Positions 52,754 to 61,480 of a DNA stretch of 64,000 bases are shown in pieces. The notes beneath the pieces are model-generated. The model was not told the origin of the DNA, made no database searches, and worked only from the letters and a program-made list of their open reading frames with translations. How positions within the stretch are numbered: position 1 is the stretch's first letter; the number at the start of each line of letters is the position of its first letter. Location: positions 62,001-126,000 of the forward strand of contig NZ_JAMXEX010000002.1 of assembly GCF_025370775.1 (NCBI RefSeq), in the 5' to 3' direction. The position numbers and the translations under genes were made by a program. This stretch comes from Ancylothrix sp. D3o. Lineage in GTDB: Bacteria > Cyanobacteriota > Cyanobacteriia > Cyanobacteriales > Oscillatoriaceae.

Positions 52754-52987
52754 ATGGCAGATTCTGAATGGGATTGTTTTGATGTGCCGGAGTGGGCCGA
52801 AACTGAGGAGATGGCGAAAATGATTGCGGCTCTTAGGCAGTCTGGAAAAATGAATTCTGAGATGATGCGGTTGAGCACTTGGGTGCTTTCGGAAACGATG
52901 GATGAGTTTTTGCCTGGTTTTTGGAGCCGGTTTATGGCAAACCGCCAAGTTGCTCATAAGCAGTTTATGCAGCGTAAGCAGGTTTAG
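52754..52987 (+). CDS. Small acidic helical protein, unknown
   Basis: A 77-residue protein, ATG 52754, with AGGAG about 11 bp upstream. Sequence features: an acidic N-terminus (DSEWDCFDVPEWAETEEM), helix SEMMRLSTWVLSETMDEF and a basic end (NRQVAHKQFMQRKQV). No recognised family. It sits convergent with ndhM. Confidence 0.55.
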   Translation: MADSEWDCFDVPEWAETEEMAKMIAALRQSGKMNSEMMRLSTWVLSETMDEFLPGFWSRFMANRQVAHKQFMQRKQV

Positions 52988-53027
52988 CCGGCCTGTTTTG
53001 GGGTTGGGAGGCCGGCCAACTACAGGT

Positions 53028-53369
53028 TTAGCTTTGCTCTGTGACTACTTGGGGGACTCCTAAGCTGTAGTTTAGGACTCGGCTATTGAGGTTGTAGCTT
53101 ATTTGGCCGGTTTGCAAGAGGGTTCGCACAAAGTGCTCTAAATCTGAACCGATGCGGCGCATATTATATTCGGTCAAGTCTTCTGAGTTGTAGCTTTCTA
53201 CTAATTCGTCAAATTTACGATAAACCTGTTGCAGGGCGTTGTCGTTCCAGTTCAGTTCGTTGTCTGGATCAACGTCTAGGGTGAGCATTTGCTCGTTGTC
53301 TACTAATTCGCCGTTTTTGACTTCGGCGGTAAATATGTGGATGTGACGGGTTGTAGATTTCAACAACAT
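53028..53369 (-). CDS. ndhM: NDH-1 subunit M
   Basis: A 113-residue protein. LKSTTRHIHIFTAEV at the N-terminus, LTLDVDPDNELNWND, QQVYRKFDELVESY and MRRIGSDLEHFVRTLL plus ISYNLNSRVLNYSLG are diagnostic for NdhM, a cyanobacterial/plastid-specific stromal subunit of the photosynthetic NADPH dehydrogenase-like complex (NDH-1) that supports cyclic electron flow and CO2 uptake. It is followed by no other ndh gene; subunit M is scattered in cyanobacterial genomes. Confidence 0.94.
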   Translation of the reverse strand: MLLKSTTRHIHIFTAEVKNGELVDNEQMLTLDVDPDNELNWNDNALQQVYRKFDELVESYNSEDLTEYNMRRIGSDLEHFVRTLLQTGQISYNLNSRVLNYSLGVPQVVTEQS

Positions 53370-53542
53370 GAGGGTAAATTTTAGACAATTCTTTACAAAT
53401 AGCCCCTAAATGATAGCAAGTTGTAGGTTTGCCGTAAACGTTTGTTATAACTCTTAAGTCATTTGTTATTTGACAAATAGTGATTTCTTCAAAGGCAGGC
53501 TTTCCGGCCTGCCCCACAAGGTTTATGGTTGATGTCTAATGG

Positions 53543-54088
53543 CTATTTTGCTGCAATCATGCCGGTTTGTCTGGCGTAGGCGAAGAGGCCGCCGGCTTCG
53601 ATGACCGGCCCGACTTCTCCAAGGGGTTTGAGTTCGTAAGTTTTGTTAAGGGTGTGGTTGATGATTTGATTTTTTTCAAAGTCTATGGTACAATCATGGC
53701 CGGTTTTGAATTCGTCGCAAAGCCTTTCTACGGATTCCCAGGGGTAAAGTTCGCCGGTGGCGGAACAGTTGCGGAAAAAGATGCGGGCGTAGGATTGGGC
53801 GATGACGGCTTCCACACCAGAGGCTCCGAGGGCGATGGGGGCGTGCTCGCGGGAGGAACCGCAGCCGAAGTTTTCACCGCCAATGATGATCGGGTATTGG
53901 GTTTTGCTGGCGCCGGTTTCGATAAATTTGCCGTAGCGATCTGGTAAGCCGATGAGGGCGTAGCTGCCAAGTTTTTCGTATTCGTCGGGTTTTGAGGGGA
54001 CGAGGGTGAGGTATTCGGCTGGGATGATTTGATCGGTGTCGATGTTGTCGTCTACAACAAAAATTTGCCCGCGTATTACTTTTGTCAT
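53543..54088 (-). CDS. leuD: 3-isopropylmalate dehydratase small subunit
   Basis: LeuD, partner of LeuC in leucine synthesis. I take ATG 54088 (MTKVIRGQIFVVDDNIDTDQIIPAEYL), 181 residues; the frame stays open to 54289, but that extension has no LeuD similarity. The core has GSYALIGLPDRY, IIGGENFGCGSSREHAPIALGA and GVEAVIAQSYARIFFRN. Ends in ARQTGMIAAK. No leuC is adjacent. Confidence 0.93.
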   Translation of the reverse strand: MTKVIRGQIFVVDDNIDTDQIIPAEYLTLVPSKPDEYEKLGSYALIGLPDRYGKFIETGASKTQYPIIIGGENFGCGSSREHAPIALGASGVEAVIAQSYARIFFRNCSATGELYPWESVERLCDEFKTGHDCTIDFEKNQIINHTLNKTYELKPLGEVGPVIEAGGLFAYARQTGMIAAK

Positions 54089-54325
54089 TTTTTTGGATGA
54101 ATTTTTTGGCGTGTCTGTGGTTTTTGAGTGGATTGCCTTTTTGTATTTTACTGCTATGGGGGTTGTGGGGCTGTTGTGGCGGGTTGGGATTTTTAGGGCT
54201 GTTGAATCAAAGTATGGACAATCAAGATATGATTCGTTATGTTTAGGCAAAAATGAGCCAGATAAGAATGCTTTCTGGCTGTAGTTCAATTTTCAAGTAT
54301 TGCGATTCACACCGGCAGCGCATAT

Positions 54326-55189
54326 ATGGTAAATCCGATTGATGATATTTTTACTCAGGCTCGCTCTGGTAGTGTGGCGGCGATTATTCAAGTTTTGAAT
54401 GATAAATTGGCTTCTTCTGGTGTGCGAACTCGTGCGGTTTTGGAAAAGGGAGTTCTGCAATTGTTGTGCGAGGCGCATGAGGCTGAACAGTTGGATAAGT
54501 CTTTTTTGGTTGATCGTGTTCGGGAGATTTTGGAGTCTTTGGAACCGGCCAATATTCGACGGGTAAGAATTAATAGTCGGATTGTGCGGGAACAGCAGTT
54601 ACTTTGGCTGGATGAAGTTAGCCGCGATCCGGTAAATCAATTGTTGTGGTTTTATGATATTACTCTGAAAAAGCCAAGTTTGTTTAAACGTTTATTTCAA
54701 CGTCCGATTATTGTTGAGAAAAGGGCGGGTTTTGGTTTACCAAAGCAAATGGGAGGTAGTTCTTCTTTTTTTGAGCGAGAACAGCGTCAGTTTTGGCGGG
54801 GAATTTTGATCGGGGGTTTGGGTTTTAGTGCGCTTTTGTTGTTGTTGGCTTTTGTTTTACATAGTTCTTTTGGGTTGCGTTTGAGTGAGCAAAAAGAAGG
54901 GGAAAAGCCGCTTAATGTTGCTGGTAATTCTAAGCCGGTGCCGGTGAAGCTTCAATCGAGGGATATGTTTGCGGAGGCTGTACGTTTAGCTGAGCAAACT
55001 TCGGCGCTTGGTAAGCAGGCTCAAAGTCGTGATGAGTGGTTGGTGATTGCGGCAAAGTGGGAACAGGCTTCGGCTTTGATGGCGGCGGTGCCGGCTTCTC
55101 ATCCTCGCTATGATGTGGCTCAAAATCGGGCGGCGCTTTATAAGCAAAATGGAGAAACTGCTCAGGATGAAGCAGAAAAACGTCAATAA
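54326..55189 (+). CDS. Membrane protein of unknown function upstream of the VWA gene
   Basis: A 287-residue protein. Residues ~1-120 are helical and charged (IQVLNDKLASSGVRTRAVLEKGVLQLLCEAHEAEQ). A single TM segment lies at about 159-180 (GILIGGLGFSALLLLLAFVL). The C-terminal part, on the other side of the membrane, is a coiled helical region (AEAVRLAEQTSALGKQAQ... WEQASALMAAVP) rich in charged residues. No recognised domain. A strong terminator at 55233-55263 separates it from the VWA gene, so they are not one simple operon. Confidence 0.75.
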   Translation: MVNPIDDIFTQARSGSVAAIIQVLNDKLASSGVRTRAVLEKGVLQLLCEAHEAEQLDKSFLVDRVREILESLEPANIRRVRINSRIVREQQLLWLDEVSRDPVNQLLWFYDITLKKPSLFKRLFQRPIIVEKRAGFGLPKQMGGSSSFFEREQRQFWRGILIGGLGFSALLLLLAFVLHSSFGLRLSEQKEGEKPLNVAGNSKPVPVKLQSRDMFAEAVRLAEQTSALGKQAQSRDEWLVIAAKWEQASALMAAVPASHPRYDVAQNRAALYKQNGETAQDEAEKRQ

Positions 55190-55232
55190 GTTTTGTGTAT
55201 TTTATGGTGGATTTTTTGGATTTTATGTATAG

Positions 55233-55263
55233 ACCAACCGCTATCTATCGGTTGGTTTTTTTT
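55233..55263 (+). terminator. Rho-independent terminator
   Basis: ACCAACCG (55233-55240) pairs with CGGTTGGT (55249-55256), followed by a T-run to 55263, between the membrane-protein gene and the VWA gene. Confidence 0.8.
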
Positions 55264-55351
55264 ATAAAAATTTAACGAGAAAGTAGGTTTTTTTGTGGCG
55301 GGCTGATCAGGCTTTTGTTAAAATAATAAATATGAGTTGAGAGAAGGACAA

Positions 55352-57871
55352 ATGGCAAAGAAATCTTCGGCTAAGACTCAGGTGATAGCGGCTGAAAATA
55401 TGCCGGCTAAGGTTTCGGAAAATCGCTGCAAATTTACGCTTTATAACTTGGCAGGACAGGAAAAGGATTTTTATTTGGTTGACCGGCATTCGCTTCAATT
55501 TCCACCGGAAGATCAGTTAAAAAAGGGTGTGGCTCACAATATTATCATTGTTGATCGTTCGGGGTCGATGTATTACGATATTAAGGCGTTAAAGGAGATG
55601 TTAGTTAAGCTTTTGACGCTGGATGAATATCAAAATTTTGAGTTGCTGGTTTCGCTGATTTCTTATTCTTCGTCTGGGGATGTAATTTGTCATTTTGAAC
55701 GAGTGCCGGTGGTGGAGGTGATGAAGCCGCAGTCTCGTTATTTGGCAGAGGTTAAAAAGATTGAAAGCACCGGCTCTACTTGCATTTCTCAAGGGCTAAA
55801 AATGGCGGTGTCTTTGGTGAAAGAAGGAGAGGTGACGGGAATTACTTTGCATACAGATGGTTATGCAAATGATCCCAGTTTTAATGTTGAAGTAAAGACG
55901 CTTGAGGAGTTGTGCCGGCAACTTCAAGGTAAGGATGTTTTTCTGAATACCATTTCTTATGGTTATGCAGATTTTCAATTGCTTTCTAAGTTGGCAAATT
56001 TGGTTTCGGGTGTTTGTTTGAAAGCAGGGAATGTGAAAGAAGTTTATGATGCGCTTTATAGTACGTCTAGTTTGTTGGGTGGTTCGGTAAAACCGGCAAT
56101 TGAGGAACCTTTGATTAAGGAATATGATTATCAGGTTTTTGTGTCAAAATCTGCAAAAAAAATTCTGGGTTCTTCTAGCACTTTGAAAATTTGTGGTTTG
56201 AAACCGGAGGATGAGGGAGTTTTTTATAAATATCGGAAAGTCAGTAAGGATGAGTACGAAAAGTTGGATGTGCCGGTGGTGCAAACAAGTGAAATTTTAT
56301 TTGCTTTTGCGAAGGCAAATTTGGCTGATGGAAATTTGAATACTGCTAAATATGCTTTGGCGAGTACGTTTGATGCAACGCTGACAGAAAAGCACAGTAA
56401 GGCTTTAACAAATGCTCAGATTGCTGATTGGACGCAGGATTTAGAAGCGGTGATTTTTAACCCAGATTTGTTAAAATCCCATGAGGTTTTGTCTGGGGTG
56501 AAGGTGAATGATAAGGTGACGATTTTGGAGTTGGTGAAAGTTTTGGAAGAAAATGCAGAGGGGATTATTTTAAACCTGAAGCATTTACAGCAAAATTATC
56601 GCCGGCGCGGGGTAAAACGCATTGAGGGGGTGCGTGATAAGGAGGGCAATTTAACGACTCCTTGGCTGAAAATGGAGTACATCGACGGCGGGGAGTATGT
56701 GCGGATGGGGTCGTTTTCTATTAACCAGAATACGGCTACTATTAATATGTTGGTGACGCGAAAAGTGCGACTGGTTAAGGTTGAGGATGAGACTCCAATA
56801 ACGGAAGTGGCGGGGGTTTTGGTGAATGATTTATCGAGTTTTAATAATTACACAGTTGTGAGTGATGGGGAGTTGAATGTTAAGACGCTGAAGGTGAAGT
56901 TTAGCCAGAAAAAGGCGTTTGAGGCGTTGAAGAAGTTGGGGGTTTTGGATGGGGAGGAGTTTGATTTTCGCCGGGAATATGAGGTGATGCTGGAGAATTT
57001 GCCTTTGGTGTCGTTTACGGGACGTTATAGTGTGCCGGTGGGTGTGTTTGAGGAGTTGGCAAAAATTAAGGTGCTTGCGAGTGTTTTTGCGGCACATTTG
57101 AAGGAACAGTCAGAGGATTTTACGGGGGAACAAATCGAGGAGTTAAAACAGCATTATTTGTCGAAGAGTTTGTATATCAATTTTCCGACGACGACGGAGT
57201 ATAAGGATTTGAAAGCGGCGATTAATGAGGGGTCGATTGATTCGCGGGTGAGTTATAAAATTGATGTGGGAAGTAAGGAGATTTTGAATTTAGGTAAGCT
57301 TTATTCTGCGAATAAGTTTTTAGACCGGCTTTATGAGGTTTCTGATCAGGATACGGGGGAGAAGATAGACAAGCCAGGTTTTGATCTGGCGATGGATAAG
57401 CGGCTGAATTTTGAGCATAAAAAGCTTTCTTCGCGGACGAAAATCACAAAAGTTGATGATTTGATGAAGGCGATTTTTGATGATTTTCTGGGTTTGGAAA
57501 ATTCGGGTGTTGTGGCGGAAATTTTAGGTAAGGTTGGTGCTGATAATACGGTGCGTGTTTTGGAGGCGAAACGTAAGGGGGATGCGGTGAGTCGGGATGA
57601 GTTTGTTGCTGCTTTGACGGAGGGGAATAAGAAGTTAGAAGGGTATGCTGAGCAGGTGTATGGTGAGCAAGTTTCGCCGCTGGTTTTTTATGTAGGTTCT
57701 ACGGGTTTGATTCCTGATGAATTGGAGGCTAAGGGGTTGACGGCGGATGAAATTTCAGGGAAGTATCCTGATTTGAATTTGTCGAAAGATGAACGGGAAG
57801 GGATGTTTTTTGAGGTTGGGGATTGCGTTTTGAGTGTGTATGCGAAGAATGAGTATTACAGTACAAGGTAG
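55352..57871 (+). CDS. Large VWA-domain protein of unknown function
   Basis: An 839-residue protein from ATG 55352 (MAKKSSAKTQ), with GAAGGA just upstream; the frame opens 5 codons earlier. A VWA domain spans about residues 60-250: MIDAS site DRSGS (68-72), Thr in STGST (about 140) and Asp169 (HTDG). The remaining ~590 residues match no family I recognise; they contain a region IEGVRDKEGNLTTPWLKMEYIDGGEYVRM and a helical end. No signal peptide, so cytoplasmic; it may be a metal-dependent binding scaffold. Confidence 0.8.
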   Translation: MAKKSSAKTQVIAAENMPAKVSENRCKFTLYNLAGQEKDFYLVDRHSLQFPPEDQLKKGVAHNIIIVDRSGSMYYDIKALKEMLVKLLTLDEYQNFELLVSLISYSSSGDVICHFERVPVVEVMKPQSRYLAEVKKIESTGSTCISQGLKMAVSLVKEGEVTGITLHTDGYANDPSFNVEVKTLEELCRQLQGKDVFLNTISYGYADFQLLSKLANLVSGVCLKAGNVKEVYDALYSTSSLLGGSVKPAIEEPLIKEYDYQVFVSKSAKKILGSSSTLKICGLKPEDEGVFYKYRKVSKDEYEKLDVPVVQTSEILFAFAKANLADGNLNTAKYALASTFDATLTEKHSKALTNAQIADWTQDLEAVIFNPDLLKSHEVLSGVKVNDKVTILELVKVLEENAEGIILNLKHLQQNYRRRGVKRIEGVRDKEGNLTTPWLKMEYIDGGEYVRMGSFSINQNTATINMLVTRKVRLVKVEDETPITEVAGVLVNDLSSFNNYTVVSDGELNVKTLKVKFSQKKAFEALKKLGVLDGEEFDFRREYEVMLENLPLVSFTGRYSVPVGVFEELAKIKVLASVFAAHLKEQSEDFTGEQIEELKQHYLSKSLYINFPTTTEYKDLKAAINEGSIDSRVSYKIDVGSKEILNLGKLYSANKFLDRLYEVSDQDTGEKIDKPGFDLAMDKRLNFEHKKLSSRTKITKVDDLMKAIFDDFLGLENSGVVAEILGKVGADNTVRVLEAKRKGDAVSRDEFVAALTEGNKKLEGYAEQVYGEQVSPLVFYVGSTGLIPDELEAKGLTADEISGKYPDLNLSKDEREGMFFEVGDCVLSVYAKNEYYSTR

Positions 57872-57929
57872 GGGGTAGTTTTGATATGGCGACTGGTGTT
57901 TGCTGGTCGCTATATCAAGTTTTTAGCTT

Positions 57930-58322
57930 TTAATAAGTTGGCTGAGACAGGGTTTCGATATTTGGGGATTGTCCATTTTTTTGAGAGTCAATTGTTTTAT
58001 TTTGGAGGGGAGTTTCGATAGGGTTTCGATTCGTAAATTCTTCAAGTAGATCAAAAAATCTATCGAGTGCTTTGCTTTCGTCTTCCGCGTAAAAAAGGAT
58101 GATATTTGCCCAAGATTGGCTCGTTTGAACGTTGAATTTTTTTCTAATCCATTCGGGAAATTCTCTAAAGTCGAGGTCTTGTGGAGTCGGCTGCTCTCCT
58201 AATTCATACTGAGCGACGCTATAGCCTGATAAAAATGCTTGTAGGCATATTATAGAATGCCGGCCTAAGTACATAGAGGGTGCTTTTTTGATTTTATTGA
58301 GCAGTTGATATAAATTGGGCAT
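57930..58322 (-). CDS. Possible immunity protein paired with the papain-fold toxin
   Basis: A 130-residue soluble protein (MPNLYQLLNKIKKAPSMYLGRHSIICLQAFLSGYSVAQ... FPEWIRKKFNVQ... SWANIILFYAEDESKALDRFFDLLEEF). This pattern is like small proteins often encoded beside toxins of contact-dependent or polymorphic systems. Its gene follows the toxin gene after 41 bp on the same strand. The pairing, rather than the sequence alone, suggests immunity. Assignment is inference. Confidence 0.5.
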   Translation of the reverse strand: MPNLYQLLNKIKKAPSMYLGRHSIICLQAFLSGYSVAQYELGEQPTPQDLDFREFPEWIRKKFNVQTSQSWANIILFYAEDESKALDRFFDLLEEFTNRNPIETPLQNKTIDSQKNGQSPNIETLSQPTY

Positions 58323-58363
58323 TTCCTATTACCTCCTGATAGGGTTTGAAATTTTTAGGGGGG

Positions 58364-58828
58364 TTAAAATTCCTCTTCTTTAATTTTAAAATTACCTAAA
58401 CCTAGTTCTATTGTAGGGGATGTTAAATTTTCTAGCCAGTCTTTTTTAAGAACGCCATTATGATCTATGTTATCAAACACGATTTCCTCGTTTTCTATTA
58501 TAAGTGATACGGCCTCATGGTAGCCATTGGTAGCAATTTGCTGTGAGCGGCGCAAGTCATAAATCACCGACCAGGGTAAGTCTTGCCTTTCTAAATCAAG
58601 CTTTATTTGCTTAGCGCGCACGTTTTTAGAAATTAAGAAATTCCGAATAGCACTGCTACACTCAACGCATTGGAAAAGGCCATAGCAGCTTGCAATTTCA
58701 ATGACTCGCTGGCGAATTTCTAATAAATTTTCCGGTTCTAAGCTCAAGTTTTTGTTTCCCCTCTTCCTCTCTAAATAATTTAAAATTGAAATCAATGTGT
58801 TAAATAGTTTAGCATTTATGTTAGTCAA
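58364..58828 (-). CDS. Papain-fold toxin 2 (Tox-PL-2)-like protein
   Basis: A 154-residue protein whose core resembles papain-fold toxin domain 2. A candidate Cys54 lies in YGLFQCVECSSAI, His104 in IATNGYHEAVSLII and Asp119 in EIVFDNIDHNG, in the Cys-His-Asp order of papain-like enzymes. No delivery or signal domain is attached, so it is a solitary toxin core or a protease-like/deamidase protein of unknown target. The downstream 130-residue gene is a plausible immunity partner. Confidence 0.6.
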   Translation of the reverse strand: MTNINAKLFNTLISILNYLERKRGNKNLSLEPENLLEIRQRVIEIASCYGLFQCVECSSAIRNFLISKNVRAKQIKLDLERQDLPWSVIYDLRRSQQIATNGYHEAVSLIIENEEIVFDNIDHNGVLKKDWLENLTSPTIELGLGNFKIKEEEF

Positions 58829-58866
58829 TCGCTATAAAAATCAGCCGTAATTTACCTGTTTTCGAT

Positions 58867-58895
58867 TTGTAATAACCGCCCTCCCGCGTTATACT
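58867..58895 (+). promoter_or_regulatory. Promoter of the Mo-oxidoreductase gene
   Basis: TTGTAA at 58867-58872, a 17-bp spacer and TATACT at 58890-58895, about 33 bp upstream of the ATG. Confidence 0.6.
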
Positions 58896-58928
58896 AAACT
58901 ATGAAACTGTCCAACAAGGTATTTAATA

Positions 58929-59534
58929 ATGCTGGGTAAATTTTTTAAAAAGCCAGAAGGCGAACAGATGGATCGCGTCCCCCCCGGACAGCGTTTAACT
59001 AATGGTTTCCCAATTATGACTTATGGGGATACACCGCAAATTAATCTCGAAGAATGGAGGTTTAAAGTGTGGGGTTTAGCGAAACCGGCCACTTTTACTC
59101 TTGATGATTTTATCGCACTTCCCCAACATGATTTTACGATTGATTTTCACTGCGTTACTCGCTGGTCTAAACTTGATGTGAAGTGGCGGGGAGTAAAAGT
59201 TACAGATTTTATGAAATTAATTGAATTAGACCCCAAAGCGGTGCATATTATGGAACATTGTTATGGGGGGTACACCACAAATATTGCTTTAGATGATTTT
59301 GTGCGGGAAGAAAACTTTTTTGCTCATACTTTGTATGACCAACCTTTGCCGGCTGATCATGGGGGTCCCTTGCGTTTAGTTGTGCCGCATTTGTATGCTT
59401 GGAAAAGTGCAAAATGGATTAATGGTTTAGAATTCCTTGACAAAGAGGGATTAGGTTTTTGGGAACGCAACGGTTATCATAAACGCGGCGAACCTTGGGC
59501 AGAAGAACGCTATAGCGGGTTATTTGGATTTTAA
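58929..59534 (+). CDS. Sulfite oxidase-like molybdopterin oxidoreductase (YedY/MsrP type)
   Basis: A 201-residue protein with the Mo-cofactor domain of the sulfite oxidase/MsrP family. The Mo-ligating Cys is Cys75 in FHCVTRWSKLDVKW; further landmarks are WRGVKVTDFMKL, EHCYGGYTTNIALDD, LPADHGGPLRLVVPHLYAWKSAKWINGLEF and the C-terminal GYHKRGEPWAEERY. It lacks the Tat signal and heme domain of MsrP-type periplasmic enzymes, so it is likely cytosolic. Substrate unknown (no MsrQ partner gene nearby). Confidence 0.88.
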   Translation: MLGKFFKKPEGEQMDRVPPGQRLTNGFPIMTYGDTPQINLEEWRFKVWGLAKPATFTLDDFIALPQHDFTIDFHCVTRWSKLDVKWRGVKVTDFMKLIELDPKAVHIMEHCYGGYTTNIALDDFVREENFFAHTLYDQPLPADHGGPLRLVVPHLYAWKSAKWINGLEFLDKEGLGFWERNGYHKRGEPWAEERYSGLFGF

Positions 59535-59540
59535 CATCCC

Positions 59541-59644
59541 AGTGGCGCAGGCTATCCACGTTCATCTGTGGGGTAGGCATCTTGCCTGCCATCTGCGGTT
59601 AAAAATAGCCCCTATAAAAGTCGCAGGCGAGACGCCTGCGCCAC
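59541..59644. repeat. GGCGCAGGCG dispersed repeat (second site)
   Basis: AGTGGCGCAGGC at 59541-59552 and CGCAGGCGAGACGCCTGCGCCAC at 59622-59644, with TGCCTGCC pieces between. Same family as at 32260-32319, lying between convergent genes. Confidence 0.65.
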
Positions 59645-59669
59645 AACAGAAACCGGATTTTTAGACTAA

Positions 59670-61049
59670 CTACCCGATGATTTTTTTAATCAAATCAAGC
59701 TTACCGGCATAAGGTGCATAACGCCATTTTAAATCCATCAAAAATGACTTTTTCAAGACACTTTTTTGATGAGAAAACGTATCAAAACTTGCTTTGCCGT
59801 GATAGCTTCCCATCCCACTATTTCCTACTCCACCAAAGGGCAATTCCGAGACGCCAACCTGCATTACGGTGTCATTTATGCAGACTCCTCCGGATGAAGT
59901 TTCTCGCAAAACTTTATCTTGTTTAGCTTCGTTTTTGCTGAAAATATACAAAGCTAAAGGTTTGGGTCGTTCGTTGATTTTGGTGATAGCTTCATCTAAA
60001 TTGCTGTATTCCAAAACCGGCAAGATCGGCCCAAAAATTTCGTCTTCCATCACCGCAGCATCCCAAGGAACTTGATCTAAAACTGTCGGGGCAATATAGC
60101 GATCATCGCGGTTTGTTTGCCCACCGGCTACGATTTCTCCATTGTTTAAAAACCCAGCCAGCCGGTCAAATTGTCGCTCATTGATAATTCTTCCATAGTC
60201 GGGGCTTTTGGCTGGATCTTCGCCATAAAATTCGCTGATGCAATTGGTTATTTCTGCAAGTAAGTCTTTTTTAATGGTGCGATCAACTAACAAATAATCT
60301 GGGGCAATGCAGGTTTGACCGCTATTGATGAATTTACCCCAAACAATGCGTCTGGCGGTGTGTTGAAGGTTGATTTCGGCATCGACAATGCAGGGGCTTT
60401 TTCCGCCTAATTCTAAGGTGACTGGGGTGAGGTTTTTGGCGGCGGCTTCCATAACTATTTGGCCGATTTTTGTGCCGCCGGTGAAGAAAATATGGTCGAA
60501 TTTTTCTGCTAAAAGTTCTTGGGCAGTTTTGGCGTCGCCTTCAACAATGGCAATATATTCGGGTTCAAAAGTTTTTTGAATTAATTGCGTGACAACCCGT
60601 GAAGTATTGGCAGCTATTTCTGAAGGTTTTAATACGGCACAGTTGCCGGCTGCTATTGCTCCAACTAAGGGAGAAATCATTAATTGAAAAGGATAATTCC
60701 AGGGGCCAATTATTAACACAACTCCCAAAGGTTCGGGATAAATATAGGCCGAGGAGGGAAATTGATCAAGGGAAGTAGGAACTTTTTTCGGCTTTACCCA
60801 ATCTTTGAGGTTTTTGATGGCATAGTCGATTTCTCGAACGACACCGATTTCGGTTGCGTAGGCTTCCAAATCAGGTTTATTGAGGTCTGCTTTCACCGCC
60901 GCCATGACGGCTTCTTTGCTGTCTAAAATTGCTTGTTTGAGCCGTTTTAATTGGCTGAGCCGAAACTCTATTTCTTTGGTTTGGCCGCTGGCAAAAAATT
61001 GGCGTTGTCGGTTAATTACTTCTCTGATAGGTGATTGTGTAAGAGTCAT
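59670..61049 (-). CDS. Aldehyde dehydrogenase (ALDH3-like)
   Basis: A 459-residue NAD(P)-dependent aldehyde dehydrogenase, near the length of class 3 ALDHs. Catalytic residues are Asn118 (GPWNYP), Glu213 (LELGGKSP) and Cys247 (NSGQTCIAPDYLLV). The PFGGVGNSGMGSYHGKASFDTFSHQK segment and a hydrophobic C-terminus are typical. Cyanobacterial homologues oxidise fatty or other aliphatic aldehydes. Divergent from clpC, across 431 bp of intergenic DNA. Confidence 0.92.
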   Translation of the reverse strand: MTLTQSPIREVINRQRQFFASGQTKEIEFRLSQLKRLKQAILDSKEAVMAAVKADLNKPDLEAYATEIGVVREIDYAIKNLKDWVKPKKVPTSLDQFPSSAYIYPEPLGVVLIIGPWNYPFQLMISPLVGAIAAGNCAVLKPSEIAANTSRVVTQLIQKTFEPEYIAIVEGDAKTAQELLAEKFDHIFFTGGTKIGQIVMEAAAKNLTPVTLELGGKSPCIVDAEINLQHTARRIVWGKFINSGQTCIAPDYLLVDRTIKKDLLAEITNCISEFYGEDPAKSPDYGRIINERQFDRLAGFLNNGEIVAGGQTNRDDRYIAPTVLDQVPWDAAVMEDEIFGPILPVLEYSNLDEAITKINERPKPLALYIFSKNEAKQDKVLRETSSGGVCINDTVMQVGVSELPFGGVGNSGMGSYHGKASFDTFSHQKSVLKKSFLMDLKWRYAPYAGKLDLIKKIIG

Positions 61050-61480
61050 AATTTGTCATTTGTTAATGATTTTTTTCCAACAGTCAATGGTCATTGGCTA
61101 TTGCTGATGATTTAACTTTTTCTTTGCCAACTTCCGCTCTCTATTATAGATTAAAATGCTAGGATTGTCAAGGAAAATAGCGTGTAAAATTTATCACACA
61201 GGGTCAGAAAAATTTAGCTATAATAAAAAAACAAAACCATCAGACACAGAAGAGTCGGTCTTGAGCGTAAAGTCAAGCCTAGCCAGCGTTTATTGGGGGA
61301 AAATACCAGACGGCTTATACTCCCCAATTTTACGGGTGTCCTCACTGTCGTTTGTGTCGGTTGATAGATAAATTAAAGGAACAGGCGATCAGTGATTAGT
61401 GATAAAAAAAAACCTTTTTCTGCATATTTTATCTAGTCACCAGTCTCCAATTTCCACTCCCCCTTATTAAGGAATAATCC
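61050..61480. other. Intergenic region with clpC promoter candidates
   Basis: About 430 bp between divergent genes. Perfect -10 TATAAT is at 61219-61224 without a clear -35. A TATACT at 61316-61321 has a poor TTGGGG 17 bp upstream. Either would give a long clpC leader. No credible gene seen. Confidence 0.4.

Noticed and set aside
54089..54289. N-terminal extension of leuD
   Set aside because: The open frame continues, but the added residues have no LeuD similarity and the conserved start is at 54088.
61156..61371. 71-residue frame upstream of clpC
   Set aside because: It lies in the promoter region with TATAAT inside it and has no protein character.
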